64,000 nt of DNA, taken from positions 11,088,645 to 11,152,644 of the forward strand of contig NC_035433.2 of the NCBI RefSeq assembly GCF_002127325.2. The letters are read 5' to 3'. The notes below the pieces were generated by a model that saw only the letters and a list, made by a program, of their open reading frames with translations, was not told the origin of the DNA and ran no database searches. Each line of letters opens with the position of its first letter. Position 1 is the first letter of the stretch. This DNA is from Helianthus annuus. Taxonomy: Eukaryota > Streptophyta > Magnoliopsida > Asterales > Asteraceae. The translations under genes were made by a program, and so were the position numbers. This document shows positions 21,716-33,814 of the stretch, in pieces.

Positions 21716-22948
21716 CTAGTACCCCACTACCTTGCTGTAGTTACTTTGATAACCGAAGTTATTACCCCCTTGATACTTATTCTGATTGCGGGGTTGGTAG
21801 TTTTGGTTGTTACCTTGGGAACCCGAATACCTGTTCCCATTGCCCTGCAGCATATTCACGTCATCTTGTTTACCCACAATGCTAGGGCACTGACCAGCTA
21901 TGTTCCCTAGATCTCCATAATGACCACACACCGGGTATTGTCTCCCGGTGTCACGTGTGTGCTTGACTGCCCTCACCACTTATTGACGACCTCTTCTCGA
22001 CGATTGTGCTTTTCTTTTAGAGGTACGTGCCTTCTTCTCCAGGTAATCCCAATCCACATGCTCGTAATTTGTACCAAATGTACCGTTCAATATTGAGCTA
22101 AGATCTCTTGCATCCTCATTCGTTAACCCCTCATAGAAAGCATTAAGCAACCCCCACAGTTGTATACCATGATGTGGGCAATTCTTATTCATCATTTTGA
22201 TCTGATTAAATGCTTCATGGAAAAGCTCACCAGATTGCTGTTGGAAATTTCGAATGTTTTTCCTAGCATTATTGGGTCGTTAAGGCGTATAAAATTCATC
22301 TACGAAGAGCTACTGCATATCGGGCCATGTAAAAATCGAAGCAGATGGCAAAGAGTGAAACCATTGTTGCGCCTTATCCTCGAGTGTGAATTGGAAAACA
22401 CCCAATTTCACATCATCCGGTGTGAATCCCTGGCCCCCACCGTGTGTTATACGCAGCAATATGCAGATATGGTTCTTCATGTGCCAGACCGTGGTATTTG
22501 GGTAAGCTGGAGATCGACTATGCTCGTACCTCAAATGATCGACCTCCTAGTAATTGAGGAATCATAACCGGTGATGGGTTGTTAGCAATCGCGGGCTTGA
22601 AGTGGCTTTCGACACCCCGCACCGATCCGCGGTCGTATCTCCTGGGTATACCTTCAGGTGGGTTGACCGATGGACCTAAATTCCGTGGAAGTGGCCTCTG
22701 TTGAACCGGCATTTGTTGCACCAGTGCCAGCAATGGTATGTCTAAAGGCCTTCCCTGATTGGTTGTTGAAAATGCCGTTGATAACCAAACGTGCCTGAGT
22801 TTTCTCTTTCTAGAAACCCATATCCCATGCCATACCTCCCCGAACCTCTCGTATTCGCTACCTGTCCCTTATGTTGATTACCCCCATATATCTCATACTC
22901 GTCATATCCTTCAACGAACTCCCCCGAGCTATTCCCTTGATCAAACAT
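21716..22948 (-). pseudogene. Element B: gag core and zinc-finger region, several frames
   Basis: The gag core is at 22310-22534 (DDVKLGVFQFTLEDKAQQWF, then FHSLPSASIFTWPDMQ) and at 21980-22195 (GLLNAFYEGLTNEDARDLSS), matching the Athila gag style. A degenerate knuckle (YPVCGHYGDLGNIAGQC) lies at 21716-21979, before an Asn/Gln/Gly-rich stretch. Frame changes at about 22200-22310, 22540 and 21980 make it non-coding. Plus-strand frames over the same bases are shadows. Confidence 0.7.
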
Positions 22949-22957
22949 TGGGAATTG

Positions 22958-23476
22958 TTATGGCCGAGTTGGGCGGTAATGTGAAGGTTGGGTCGGTAAG
23001 GGAGTTGAGGTGGATGAAGTAATGGGCTGCAATTGGTTGAGTGTAGTAGCGGTGTCATCAGCGACAATCCTCATATAGGGTGAGGATTGTTGAGTGGTAA
23101 TTGGTTCGGTGAAGAATAGGTAGTGGGAGGATATTGGCTGATTTGAGTATGGCGGTAGATTGTCTAGATTGGGGAATGGTGGTGGAGGCATTGGTGGTAG
23201 TTGTGTAGTAGTCGGTTGGGTTGATTGTGATGGTTGAGCTGGTATGGTGGTGTTGGGTGATGGTTGTGTAGGAGTTGGTGTGAATTGGTTTTGTAAAGGT
23301 GAAGTTTCGGGTTGCTTCTCGAGATTGCTTGAATTCTCCATTGTTTTGAGATTCGAAGTTGGTGCTTGCACTATTTTGTTTTCTCGCTGCACAACTCGGG
23401 TGTGCCTAACGGTTCTCTCGATTTCTGGATCAAATAATAGAGGCGAAGACATCCCGGGCTTCCGAGTATGATGCAT
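22958..23476 (-). pseudogene. Element B: gag N-terminus
   Basis: A 172-codon frame. The residues MSSPLLFDPEIERTVRHTRV resemble the usual start of Athila Gag (LLFDPEIERTxR). A long Pro/Thr/Gln-rich, probably disordered region follows. ATG at 23474-23476 is used here; an internal ATG eight codons later (MSSPLL) is equally good. Upstream only ~160 bases separate it from the LTR remnant, too short for a normal leader. Confidence 0.7.
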
Positions 23477-23638
23477 ACACGTCCAAAATCACCTGCACAA
23501 GCACAAACAAGAAAAACTGGGCGTAATACTAAATAAGAAAGACAGAAATAAACACTATTTTTGGGTTTTAATTATTAACTTTTTTACTATTTTTAAACTA
23601 TTTTAAACTAATACTCAAAACAAAACACTTTGCGCGCG
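23477..23638 (-). other. Element B leader remnant without primer binding site
   Basis: About 160 AT-rich bases between gag and the LTR remnant. No tRNA-complementary primer binding site is visible. The U5 end of the LTR is also missing, so a deletion across the junction is the simplest reading. Confidence 0.6.
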
Positions 23639-24882
23639 AATCACATAGACATGATTGTTTAATTCAATTAGCCAGTTGTGATTATCTAAAGACTACTTAC
23701 TTCGATTGCAAAACAACGGAAGGTTATCATATAGTTAATACACTGCATTTACCAACCCTAATCCCTATCAAATATATCTCAATTACTAGAACTCTCGGTA
23801 ATTGAATGAATCAGAAATAAAGACTAAATAAAAGCAATCATTACAACTAATCAGTCAAATCAATAGGCAAAAAGCATCGAATGCTTAGATTACCAATGTT
23901 CACAAAATAGTTTAAACTCATAAAATAAGTTAACTTACAAGAATCCTCCACCTGGAGGAAACCATTAAAAAGACTAGCCGCTCATTGTGGTTGAGTGATC
24001 TTCACAGGCTTGATTAATAATTAAAATCACCATATTCATTATAATATAATATACAGAATTATGATAAATTTAATAAAAATCTTGATGTGATGTTGTTGTT
24101 GACCTCCCCTCCTTCATGTGAATATGAATGTTCCTTTTTTCCCGTTGACTTCGTGTGCCTCCCAGCCCTAAGAGTCTGCCGCCAATATGATGTTGTTGCC
24201 AATTAATATTGGTGATGTTGATGATTGATATTTATGATTCAATCCCTCCAAAATCAATGCTCTCCTTTTCTTTTATTTGGGCATTGTGATAATGAAGCTA
24301 AGTCCTCCACGTGATGATGATGTCTTGTTAACTGTTTGGTCCCACGTGATCCCTCTTGCTGCCTCCAAGATGTGTATGTATCCTAGGTTTTTTTCTTTTT
24401 TTCCCAATTAATTGCCCTCTTCAAATAACATGTGCGCCGCCTTTTAAGATCCATCGTGGGCTACGTTTTTTGGCCTTAAACTACGTTAGAAACCTACTGT
24501 TACTTTTTGTTTGCTTATAGATGTCAACCGTAAGTTACGTTTATGGATCGTATCCAACGTTTTCATCCGCTGGAAACAAACATTGCATGCATCTCAACTT
24601 TCAAATAATTACCCACAAGCCCTTGGACTTCGTTCTTTCATGTTTCATACACATTTGAGCTATCTCTTCGACCCGAAACCTCTACCAAATAATGTGATTC
24701 ACTTGATTATTATTCCTTACTTGTTCCATTCATCACTAAGCATTCCAATTTAACCGAATTAAGCGATTAACCTGTGACATCACAACTATACGTAGTTATC
24801 ACATCCACGTTATGTTATCACTTGAAATGCCAAAACACACAAGATAACACACTTAAACACTCGGGTTTTATACTCTCCATCA
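23639..24882 (-). repeat. Element B 5' LTR remnant (1244 bp)
   Basis: Aligns with 5279-6531 from AATCACATAG to the terminal CTCTCCATCA. The equivalent of 5019-5278 is absent. One of the three 11-base palindromes (CGTAAGTTACG, near 24530) is intact; the others are mutated. Confidence 0.85.
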
Positions 24883-24887
24883 ACAGG

Positions 24888-25330
24888 ACGACCCCCAAGG
24901 TCAACAATGGGGGAAACGCCTTTTAGCCTAACTTATGGGACGGAGGCGGTCATTCCCGTTGAATATGTTCACCCACAACAAGAATGAAGCTACGGGATGC
25001 CAAGAACAAACAAAACCTTCGAATGAACCTCAACCTCTTAAAGGAAAGAAGGGAAATTGCTGAAGTTAAGGAGACCAAGTACAAAAAGCAAATGGAGAAA
25101 TACTATAATGCAAGAATGAAGAAGCTTAACCTGGTCCCCGGGGACTTGGTCCTGAGGGCCAACGAAGCCAGTCTGCAGGAGAACATTGGGAAGTTGGGGC
25201 CCAAGTGGGAGGGACCATACAAGGTTGTGTGGGCCAATGAGAAAGGAGCATGCAAGTTGAAAACAATCGAAGGGAAAGAAATCCAAGGACATGGAACTTG
25301 ATGCAACCCAGAAAGTACTTCGTGTGAGGA
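24888..25330 (+). pseudogene. Element A: integrase C-terminal part (after element B)
   Basis: Resumes the integrase split at 5018: residues TTPKVNNG follow in sense, though with a frameshift near 24970. The 24984-25301 frame then gives KYKKQMEKYYNARMKKLNL, VPGDLVLRANEASLQ and GKLGPKWEGPYKVV, the C-terminal DNA-binding fold of Tat-type integrases. It ends near 25301, or at about 25326 in the next frame. No chromodomain is seen, as expected for this lineage. Confidence 0.8.
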
Positions 25331-26204
25331 TCGACCCTCATAGAGAAGGACATGAGAGACAGCTTGAGGGCCACTGTTGTAATATAACTTGTAACTAAGT
25401 TCTCTCTCTTATATAAGAATATGTACTGGGGGCACTCCCCCAACACTTTTGGTAATGAATGGTTTGTTTTGTGAATTATTCAAACACCCAAGGATTGTAA
25501 AAGAACACGGCCCAATAACGGGGTAACGCACTTAGGCAGACGTGCCTAACGACTGCGGACCTGAAAAGATAAGAAAAATAAATAATATACACACGTGTAC
25601 ATAAGCATAGCAAACATGCTAATTAAAAGCCCGATCGTGGGGAAGGACAAAGTCGACTCGTCCAAAGGAGATAAAAAACAGTTTATTACTACAAACAACA
25701 ATCACAAACTTGTTAAAACAATTTCCTTACAAACAATACAGATTTGTAAACAAGCTACAAATCAACTGTGCACAAGCACAACAAAGATTTGTAAACAAAC
25801 TACAAATAAAGTGTATGCAAACACACACCATAAGCAAAGATTTGTAAAATAAACTACAAATGAATAACTGCTCTTCCTTTACAACTCCTAGCAAAATGCG
25901 GTCCTGAGGATAAAAAATCCAAGGAAACTGCAATGTTCAGCCCCTCCAGAGGCATGAAGACCGGGCCACAACTGCAAACAACCCCTGCAAAAAGGAAAGA
26001 GCAAACGACAAACAAAGAGGGTACACAAACACCCCAAAAACTCAAAAAAAACTATAACGATCAAGGATCACAAGCATCAGCATAGCTAAACATAAACATA
26101 AGGAGGCCCCTACACCAAGGCCTCCGATCCAAAAGTCAAGTGTTTAGGGTGCAACAAGTTTAGTATTAGGTACAACCATATCAAAGTTAATTGTTTTGAA
26201 ATAA
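25331..26204 (+). other. Element A 3' noncoding region with short hairpins
   Basis: No gene in 870 bases. Perfect inverted repeat TGGGGG-CACT-CCCCCA at about 25426-25441, downstream of a TATATAAG at about 25412. Three inverted repeats ATTTGTA/TACAAAT with 7-8 base loops at 25742-25762, 25787-25807 and 25840-25861. It could include a decayed LTR edge but no second copy is present to prove this. Confidence 0.5.
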
Positions 26205-28530
26205 CTATGGAGAATCATCTCTTGTAAAGGACTTGGGGGAAGAAGGGCCAACAGCTTCAAGTAATGATTTGAGTTCGTCCAGGGACATCAACGGGTTATC
26301 TATTATCTTGGTAAGGAGAGCAGGGGTCTTCCCACCAACTTCTTCATCCAATTTGGCCAAATGTTTATTGGCCTTAGAATTTTAGTGGGGGGGGGGTCTC
26401 TTTCCTCTTTAAACCTTGAGAGGAATAAAAGTACCCATCCTTTAGACCCGATTGATAACCTACGTCTCTTTATGCCCTGTAAATCCTCTCAAGACTGCCT
26501 TTGAATTCCTCAGATTGAGAAAAGGCAGAGAGGAAAAGCCCAAACCCTTGAGATAACAACAAATGACGTTTAGCAGTTAGCTTTTGGCTGTCATCCTGAG
26601 CGATCCCCAAGTCAGCATACAAAATCTCAACATCCGCGATGAAGACAGAGGCAACTTATTGTAGTACTTCACGTCTGCAAGTAAACGTTCCTTCTCATCC
26701 CGCCAAGCCCTCTCCTTTTGCTCCAGCAACACCCAGTATTCTAAAAAAAGAAAAGGGGGGGGGTTCAAAAAAAAAGGGGAAGGAAGGGAGGGAGGAAAAT
26801 AAACATTCCTCCCTCTCCAAGAGCTTCTTCTTAGCGTCAACTACCCGGCACCTAAGTTCAGCAGCTACTGTTTGGGAAGTTTTTAAATCACTCATCAGCC
26901 CCTCGTTTTCGTCCCTTAAGGCATTAACCCGCTGCAACATGCCAGCACCCTTAAAGAAACCTTCGCAGATAGACAGACTATATTGGTCATCAAAGATTTT
27001 TGGGTCCAATGCAAATTTCATAAACCTGTGCGGATGGGGGTGGGCATGAGCCATAAAGTTCCGAGTAACCTTGAGAGTATCAACAATTGTGGAGGGGGTT
27101 ATCCTACATCTGGGAATATATGCATCGGGGAGCCCTTCAGCAAACAAGGGCGCCATAGGGGAACGTGGGCAAAAGCATTCCGACAACTTAAATTTGCTTT
27201 GACCGGTAGCTTGGACAGGAGAAGCTTCAGCAACAGGATCAGTAGGAGCAACACTAACTTCAGGAGATTTACCTTTCGCCCGGGACGAGGCAGGAGCTGC
27301 GGGAATCCCAATGGGGGCTCTGGAACTCCCCTGTATCATATAAAAAATAAATAAATAAAATATAAAGTCAGGAAGGGGAGAAAGGGAAAAAACTGAAGTT
27401 TAGAAGAAAATAGCTAAAAAAGAAAAGTAGATTCACAAGAAAAGGTTCACTAACAAGGCTAGAGGATTGCCTCAAAGTCTTTAGGTGCTTAGACAGGGAA
27501 CCTTTTACATTGGTTGGGGGAACCTCAGATGCAGCCCGGGAAGCCGACTAAGATTTTTGGCTGCTTGCACTACGGAGCCTTGAACAGATGCTCCTAGGCT
27601 CCGGAACGATGGCATTGGCATCAACCACTGGATCGACCTTATGCTTACGGGACAAACGTGTGCGCAAGTATTCACTCCGCTACTCACATCCTCCACGGGC
27701 GGGGAGCTCTTGGATTCCCCTGACCCCTCATGAGAACCCTCCTTGACGGAGGGAGTTCCCTCTACTGCCCCAGCAGTACCACCAACATCTGCAGTAACCC
27801 CCTCAAGGACATCTCCCATCTTCAGATTTGCAACGCCTCCAACCACAAACGACACTCCTTTACAATCAGCATGCAATAAGCTCCACAAAGACATCTCTTC
27901 AAAAATAAACAAACAGTAGAGATAACTGGACGAAGCAAAAACAAGGGCCACAAATCAAGACGTGATCAGTATCATCACAAAAGCAAAGGCATACCTTTAT
28001 TCTCATGATAAGCTTTACGACGAACAGGATACGAAGGGCTCAGACCCCTCATGGTCAGAATTCCCTCTGGGAAGTTGAAGGCTTGGGTGGGATGCTCATA
28101 CGTCTTCTTCCAAAAGATAGTTACAGCCGCTAAAAGGGCATGGACACTATCATCAATAACTGCCGTTGGATCCCTCTAGGGAAGGGATTCGGGAATCATA
28201 GAGGCTGAAACAAAGATAAATCTATTTTTCCACTCCTTCGAATAAGTGGACGTCAGCATGAAGGAATAACAAGGCAAAGAAACACTGTCTTTTCTCTTTG
28301 CAAACATGAACCAATCTCCATCCGATAGAAGCCGGCTAAACTGACAAAACTGAGAAAAAGAAGGCTCACCGGCGAAGGCAGCACAAGAAAGTTCAAATTG
28401 AACAATCCTCATGAAAGAAAGGGGGTGCAATTGTGAAAAGTGGATGCCATTATGTTTCAAAAGAGCCATCTTAAATGGCGACAAGCGATAACTGACACCA
28501 TAGAAAGAGAACTTTGGTGATAACGGAACG
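26205..28530 (-). pseudogene. Element A: antisense accessory ORF ('putative gypsy-type transposon' family)
   Basis: Runs opposite to A's gag-pol. On the minus strand, 28530-28176 encodes KMALLKHNGIHFSQLHPLSF, then GDWFMFAKRK and EWKNRFIFVS, which I recognise as the domain often annotated as putative gypsy-type transposon/transposase in plant genomes. A TAG at 28176-28178 stands where the family has W (LP-x-RDP). Sense continues as RDPTAVIDDSVHALL toward 28000. After interrupted frames (27951-27505), 27339-26695 holds a Pro/Ala-rich stretch and a probable coiled coil (MLQRVNALRDENEGLMSDLK). The tail reaches a TAG at 26205. Tat-lineage elements are known to carry antisense extra genes; the role is unknown. 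Confidence 0.65.
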
Positions 28531-28918
28531 AATCTGTGATCAGCCTATCCTTCTCATTGCTGGAGTATTAACAGAGTGAACAGAGAAGATAATAAAGAAG
28601 GAAAGAAGGAAAAGTATGGTAAAATAGAAAGTCCCTCAGTGGTTTCAAAGAAACCCACTGACCAAGGCGGTAACCGTACAATCAGGATTTTAAAAACCGC
28701 CTTTCGATCTGGGCCAGGTGTACAATAACTGAAAGCCTCAACCGCTGGATCAAGGAAGCCTTATCGATGCAAAGATTTAATGAGAATCGCCATCATCAAA
28801 GGGCCCCACCTCTACAGTTGAGGAGCCGCTGTACTGCAGCCCATGCCCACATGCCTCGGGTCTTGTGACCTGGAGCTAGAGATGACTTGACGACGAGGCC
28901 CCCTTAGCGTTTTTTAAC
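28531..28918. other. Spacer between antisense ORF and element E
   Basis: About 390 bases with no frame or repeat I can identify; presumably element A internal sequence. The last five bases before element E are ttaac. Confidence 0.5.
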
Positions 28919-31900
28919 TGTGACAACTGGCACCAAACCGGTAATTTCCGTACAATTTAATTATTATTTAATATCTGCAATTATGTGCTTAAATGTTAAC
29001 ATTGTCTGATTTCATGCTATACATGTGAATTCATGCACAATTTATACTTCAAATATGGCTTTATACATTAATGATTAGTAAACTCACCGGTAAGACACAT
29101 TGTGTCAGCAATTCTGTATAAAGCAGTCAGACAGTAGAATTGGGGCCTAGGAGTAGGTCCAACGTCTAAAATATATTTAAACCCAAGAGTGTATACAATG
29201 GTTAACATATAGACCTTTCGGAAGCTAGAATATGCACCAAAAAGCACCCGAAACACACTTTAAATGCTGAATTTCATATATTTCAGCAAAATTCAGCAAT
29301 GTAACGAGTTAGTGACATGTAAGAATATGACTAAATGGTCCTGAATGCTTTCCTAAGTGTCGGGAATTGAAAGTGTCACAAAAAGGGTACATAAAGGACA
29401 CTAAACAGTGCAATTTAGCACTTTAACGAACTGGTATCTAACCGAACAACCGGACACTACCCGAAACACCAAAATTATACTAGAAGCATTGTTTCATTAT
29501 TTCTGAGCTAGTTATGATCCCTGAACACCCTAACACACTATATAACACATCATACATTCAAACACTAACTAAATCTCTTGAAATCCAATTAGATTACTTA
29601 ACTACCCATCAAACTTACACTTTACCCCCCCCCCCCATTTCTAAATGGACGGTCATGGGGTGGCCCCCATAAAAATCTTTACTAGATCTTGCTAAATCCT
29701 CTAATGATCTTGCTTGATTTGTTACTTCATATTTTGATGGTTAAAAAATGATAAATGTTGTTAATCACAAGAACACTAAAGAACATGATCATGATACTTT
29801 AAAATAAGCTTAAAAATATAAGAATACATGTTGAATGATGATGATTTGCTTCTTGGTGATTGATGATTTGTGTTAGTGATATTAGACATCATAAGAAACC
29901 TACTAGATTGTGATTAAAACCATGATCTAGTAAGTTAAGGTGGTGATCTTGTGAAAGACCAAGATCATCATACTTTATGTCTTCATGAACTTGAATGATG
30001 AAAGTGATTTTCATATGTAAAGATGATTTAAACAAAATACAAATCTTGTAAATAGATGATTAAAAAAAATAATTTTCTCAAAGAAACCAAGTTTATTTAC
30101 AGGATTTACAAAGTCAGGGTTTCTAAGTAAACTAATCATATTTTGAGTATTAAATCAAGACTAGAAACATGTGTGTAACAAGAAAAATACAAAAGAAATA
30201 TTTTTAGGAAAATCATCTTACAAGTTGTAAATGACCAAATCTTTTAATTATGTGATTTACAAACAAATAAATATGTTTTAAAGGGTAACTAAACCTACTA
30301 AATAACATGGTAAGTTACTACAAGGTTTTACAAAACTTCAAGTTCATGATGTAGTGTAATTTACTTGATTTTGACACTCGGTAAGTGTAGAATGAGTTGA
30401 TGATTTTAAAAGAAAATAAACACATGTTTTGAAAACATGGGAAACCTCCATTTTTAGGGGAAACCATTGTAAAATTTTGACACTTAGAAAAATATAAGTT
30501 TTAGTGAAACCTATTCTCTAAAAATGTACCTAAAAATATTTACCAAGGTTTCCGTAATTTTTGTGTAAATCCCAAGGAGTAGAAATACAAAAAAATACAC
30601 ATACAACATGCTTAGACAAATAAAAGAACATATATTTATGAAAATATATTTCTTAGAAGATTATGTAACTTGGACAAGTTACGAACTTAAAATGTCTTTT
30701 TGGACAAAAATATATAATTCGGGTGAAAAATACAAGATACTTATATTTATTTTTTGAGAAAATGATTTAAGTAAGATACATAATTAAAAATATAAATTAT
30801 TTTTAACAACAAAGAACATATACATAAAAGATGGTGACTTGTACTTGTGCGATACAAGTCTAGTAACTAACGTTAATAAAACACGTACAGGTCACGACGC
30901 TATTTAAGCAAATCCGGTGAAGTTTACGTCGCAGGAAACGCAAAGTTGTGAGTTCATGTCCCCACTTTTATACTTTTACTTGCTTTTTAAACTTGGGGAA
31001 AATACATGTGTTATGATATGTTGGATACAAAAACTAAGGAATGATACTTTAGATCATGTCACGAATAGGGTACCAGAAGCACCATTAATCGTGTAAATAC
31101 TAAGACCGCGGAACAAAAGGTTAGATCTAATTGGTTTCAGGCAGCCACACTCTTGGTGAAAACTAGTCTCCATTTTAAAGGGAAACCATGTCAAAATTTT
31201 TATAAAATTTTGACACTTAGAAAGATATTAGTTTTGGTGAAACTTATTCTCTAAAATTGTACCTAAAAATATTTACCAAGGTTTCTCTAATTTTTGTGTA
31301 AATTCCAAGTTAAGAAATGATGATTTCTTCAAGATAAAATTGATACTAAGTATGTATATTTTTGAGAAATATATATATATATATTTACTGGTCACCAAAT
31401 TTTGTGCTAAGTGTATATAATCTGTATTGTATGTAATAGTGTATCAGGACTTGAAAATACACTAAATACTCCCAAGGAGTAGAAATACAAAAAAATACAC
31501 ATACAACATGCTTAGACAAACACAAGAACATATATTTATGAAAATATATTTCTTAGAAGATTATGTAACTTGGACAAGTTACGAACTTAAAATGTCTTTT
31601 TGGACAAAAATATATAATTCGGGTGAAAAATACAAGATACTTATATTTATTTTTGAGAAAATGATATAAGTAAGATACATAATTAAAAATATAAATTATT
31701 TTTAACAACAAAGAACATATACATAAAAAATGGTGACTTGTACTTGTGCGATACAAGTCTAGTGACTAACATTAATAAAACACGTATAGGTCATGCCGCT
31801 ATATAAGCAAATCCGGTGAAGTTTACGGCGTAGGAAACGCAAAGTTGTGAGTTCATGTCCCCACTTTTATACTTTTACATGCTTTTTAAACTTGGGGAAA

Positions 31901-32659
31901 ATAAATGTGTTATGGTATGTTGGATACAAAAACTAAGGAATGATACTTAGATCATGTCACGAATTGGGTACCAGAAGCACCATTAATCGTGTACATACTA
32001 AGACCGCGGAACAAAAGGTTAGATCTAATGGGTTTCAGGCAGCCACACTCTTGGTGAAAACTAGTACCAAGCAGTGCATTTGTGTCCCAGTCGTGAATCA
32101 ACTACTAAAAAATCCTATGGTTTGGATGCTTCCTATGTCGTGTCACATGTTAATGGCCTTGCAAACCATTAGCGATCTCGATTTCCTTACATTTATAGAA
32201 TACTTGTTTCATACAAATTACATACCATGTTTTCATTCAAGTATACAAACGTTCAATACAAAAACTGCATGAATTCACACCAACATTACGTTGACGATTT
32301 TCCAAACACTCACATGTATTTCAGGTAACTAAAGTGGATGTGCGTGCGGTCCTACTCTTGCTCCTGGATGTTGTTTATGTTTTGTTATGTTATGTCAAGA
32401 CTCTGATGCCTCTTTTTGCGGGATTTGGTTGCTATATCCCACCTCATGTGGTGATATAAAGACAAATCCTTGATGTTCATCTTTAAATAAAGTGTAAACT
32501 TGTTAGACAATATTGCATTTGTGTTGTAAACACTTAACTTATGTTTTATTAATGGCATTTGGAGTTATTTTACGAGCATGTAGTATGTTTACCTTTCGTA
32601 TGCAATGAGAACCTTTCAAGATCACACCTCGTGCTTCCGCCTTAGAAAGGGGTTTGGCA
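28919..32659 (+). repeat. Element E 5' LTR (about 3.74 kb) with internal duplication
   Basis: From TGTGACAACTGG to GGTTTGGCA, followed three bases later by the primer binding site. No coding frame. A block at about 30449-31167 recurs at about 31172-32065, the second copy carrying some 175 extra bases (31310-31470) with an AT microsatellite. The end is defined only by the primer site, because no second LTR copy is present. Confidence 0.65.
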
Positions 32660-32662
32660 GAT

Positions 32663-32674
32663 TGGTATCAGAGC
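32663..32674 (+). other. Element E primer binding site
   Basis: TGGTATCAGAGC, complementary to the 3' end of plant initiator tRNA-Met. Confidence 0.85.
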
Positions 32675-33814
32675 TGCGATTGTAGTGAACCAGGATTCCT
32701 TCTCGAATCTAGACTACAATCTTTAAGATCCTTTCACGAAAACAATTTTTCTAAAGTTTTAAAACATTCCGCGACATCTACTACCTGAAACTGTTTTCAA
32801 AGAGTCAAGTAAGGACACTACGAGACTTAGGGCGCATTGGAATAGCACTTGTCTTTGACTGAGAATTACTTGCAACTATGTATAATAATTAATATATAGG
32901 GTAAATTACTTTTTGAGTCCCTGTGTTTTAGTGGTTTTAACATTTGAGTCCAAAAGCAAAAAGTTTAACGACCTGAGTCCCTATAAGCATTTTCTTTAAC
33001 CATTTAAGTCCTTTTAAGTCCAAATCTTAACCTCTTGAGTCCAATTTTTTGGACTCAAATCATTATAAAATGAACAAAATTGGACTCAAAACGTTATAAA
33101 ATAAATGGCTAGGGACTCAGGGCGTTAAACTTTTTGATTTTGGACTCAAATGGTTAAAACCACTAAAACACAGGGACTCAAAAGGTAATTTACTCTAATA
33201 TATACATATACTAGAAATAGGATATCACAGGTATACGTGACTTCGTCTGAAAACAATGGCCTATCTGAAGGAAGTGATACGAGGATGAAACGAACTGTGC
33301 GGACTGTGCAAGGAGTTACGTAATTATGGATGCATACATAATTATGGAATTCAGTGCACAGAAACCATAGCAAGTCTTGTCATGTGTCAAACGAGATTCC
33401 TTCAATACAAGAGAAGGTCAAGCATGAACACCCTTCCCCCAGCCTATTAACTACTCCATTGGAGTAATGTTTTAGGGTATAAAGACAAGAACCGCCAATG
33501 TGAAGAAAGATATTTGTCCCTTAAATGTATTAAACTTGTACTTTGGGGTGATGTAACCCTTATGCATTTTGTTTACTTAGCAAACAATGATGTAACAAGT
33601 TGTCCTGATATGTATAGAGACTCGGTGAATATCTTGTGACACAAAAAAATTTATCTATTTATGCATGCCTGTTGCTGTATGAATTGATTTATATGTTTGG
33701 CGGATTGTGTGATGTCACTTATGTGGGTATATGCTTGTGTATATATGCTACTACTGTCTCGTATGACGATATTAAACAAATGTCTAACCCTGTTGTGTTA
33801 TGTTCTGACAGAAC
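32675..33814 (+). other. Element E 5' leader
   Basis: About 1.1 kb between primer site and gag ATG, including a 297-base MITE. The rest shows no coding frame. Confidence 0.6.
32899..33195. mobile_element. Mutator-type MITE (297 bp) in leader of element E
   Basis: Near-perfect terminal inverted repeats of about 75 bases: GGGTAAATTACTTTTTGAGT at the left and, reversed, GAGTAAATTACCTTTTGAGT at the right. A perfect 9-base duplication TAATATATA flanks it (32890-32898, 33196-33204). Nine-base duplications with long inverted ends are typical of Mutator-like elements. It has no coding capacity and could fold into one long hairpin. Confidence 0.9.

Larger units (their letters stand above)
5019..24882 (-). 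mobile_element. Element B: Athila-like Ty3 retrotransposon, minus strand, interrupted and partly deleted
   Basis: B starts TGATGACT and ends CTCTCCATCA on the plus strand, with 5-base duplication acagg on both sides. The 3' LTR is 5019-6531; the 5' LTR remnant is 23639-24882. Gag and protease (20693-23476) are Athila-like. RT, RNase H and integrase are absent from both flanks of the nested element C, and the primer binding site is gone. It therefore cannot move on its own. It was inserted in element A's integrase and later received C. Confidence 0.85.

Noticed and set aside
21673..21910. Two overlapping plus-strand frames opposite element B gag
   Set aside because: Shadows of the minus-strand Asn/Gln-rich gag region.
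25426..25441. GC-rich hairpin as an intrinsic transcription terminator
   Set aside because: Rho-independent termination does not apply to a plant nuclear genome, and no T run follows.
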